From NCBI RefSeq assembly GCF_051401765.1, contig NC_135064.1:27874001-27938000 (forward strand): 64,000 nt of DNA, given 5' to 3'. Shown in pieces: positions 63,347-64,000 of this stretch (position 1 is its first letter; each line of letters opens with the position of its first letter). The stretch comes from Calliopsis andreniformis (lineage: Eukaryota > Arthropoda > Insecta > Hymenoptera > Andrenidae). Both the position numbers and the translations under genes were made by a program. The notes under the pieces were generated by a model. The model was not told where the DNA came from. It did no database searches and worked only from the letters and a program-made list of their open reading frames with translations.

Positions 63347-64000
63347 TTTGGAGTCGAGCGTGGGACGCGGGGAGAGGGGGCCTGGCTTGAAAGACAGTAG
63401 GTCAAAAGAGCGTTCTCTCGGCCGCGAACCGGAACGAAGGAAGGACATCGCTGGGAGAAATTCCTTCGCCGGGAGGCTCCCACGCGTCGTCGTGGACGAT
63501 TCACGCGATTACGCGTACTCTTTTCGCGCGGTAATCGGAGGGCAGGACACGAATCTCGAAACTGGGGACACTGAAGCGTGCGTTCCGAGCAATTAGTTTC
63601 GTTGGAAGACCTGGAGACCTTTCGTCGAGGTCACGGTTGCGATTTTCAAGAGGAAACTCGCCAATGCGAAAGGGAGCAAAGAGTGGGTTGTTTAGCCAAT
63701 ATAAAAAGGAGCAAAAGGTATCGGTATTGCTAACAGAATGAAGGCGAACGCGTGACCGGAAGGACTTCCTCCGAAAAAGAAGCAAACGACACGAGCTGGA
63801 CCGAGATCTTCCTCGGAGAATTAAGGACCTCCCTCCTCCATATTTTACACACGCAAGCTTCATGGAAGGAACCTATCCAGAGTCACGGCGAAAAAAATAA
63901 AGTGGTTGTTAATAACGCCGCGTGTACGCGAGTTTCCCGTGGTTCCACCCTCTATTCACCTTCTTCGAATCTCTTTCCGAACTAATACTCTTCGCCGAGA

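Larger units (their letters stand above)
58040..64000 (+). other. svp: svp intron 2, 5' part (continues beyond the window)
   Basis: The intron starts at the GTACGT donor after exon 2. I looked for the next family segment (the AVQRGR-type hinge start and the ligand-binding domain) in forward frames to the window end and did not find it, so the intron is at least 5961 bp. It contains a 22-bp motif present twice (58613 and 58871), a GA tract near 58.94 kb, a perfect 22-bp inverted repeat (59434-59540), a CT/GA hairpin (59579-59648), a GAC/GAA-rich hexamer stretch (59.70-59.79 kb) and a GC hairpin (59998-60033). From 60.1 to 64.0 kb I see only CpG-rich unique-looking DNA with short repeats near 60.56 and 63.32 kb. 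Confidence 0.85.

Noticed and set aside
58040..64000. svp exon 3 (hinge and ligand-binding domain)
   Set aside because: No segment matching the expected continuation of the family was seen in forward frames, so the next exon lies beyond the window.

Overview
The window looks like nuclear DNA from an insect, most likely a hymenopteran such as a bee or ant. The evidence is one clear insect-type nuclear receptor gene split by a long intron, very large non-coding spaces, many simple-sequence repeats, and a CpG-rich background with AT-rich islands, as is usual in Hymenoptera. The insect call is fairly firm. The order is inference, and nothing here fixes genus or species.

One protein-coding gene can be supported. 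It is the 5' part of seven-up (svp), the insect COUP-TF (NR2F) orphan nuclear receptor, on the + strand. Coding exon 1 (48212-48608) carries a low-complexity N-terminus with an alanine-rich block, a Ser/Gln-rich linker and most of the first zinc finger. Coding exon 2 (57890-58039) carries the rest of the DNA-binding domain. Intron 1 (48609-57889, 9281 bp) cuts the first zinc finger just before its fourth cysteine. Intron 2 starts at 58040 and runs past the window end, so the ligand-binding domain exons lie downstream and are not seen.

Layout: 1 to about 46000 is non-coding. I find no recognisable exon, RNA gene or transposon protein there, only microsatellites, a few possible small DNA-transposon remnants and scattered regulatory-looking motifs (homeodomain-type and nuclear-receptor half-site groupings). 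About 46000-48211 is a GC- and CpG-rich promoter/5'-leader zone with a long purine-rich block followed by a long pyrimidine-rich block. Introns 1 and 2 hold AT-rich stretches and many repeats. Intron 2 also holds a perfect 22-bp inverted repeat, a strong GC hairpin, and a duplicated 22-mer containing an extended nuclear-receptor half-site.

The arrangement, a developmental transcription factor with a large gene-free 5' flank and long introns, suggests that most function here is cis-regulation of svp. No operon-like or novel multi-gene system is visible. The most unusual structures are the hairpins and duplicated motif of intron 2 (58.6-60.0 kb).
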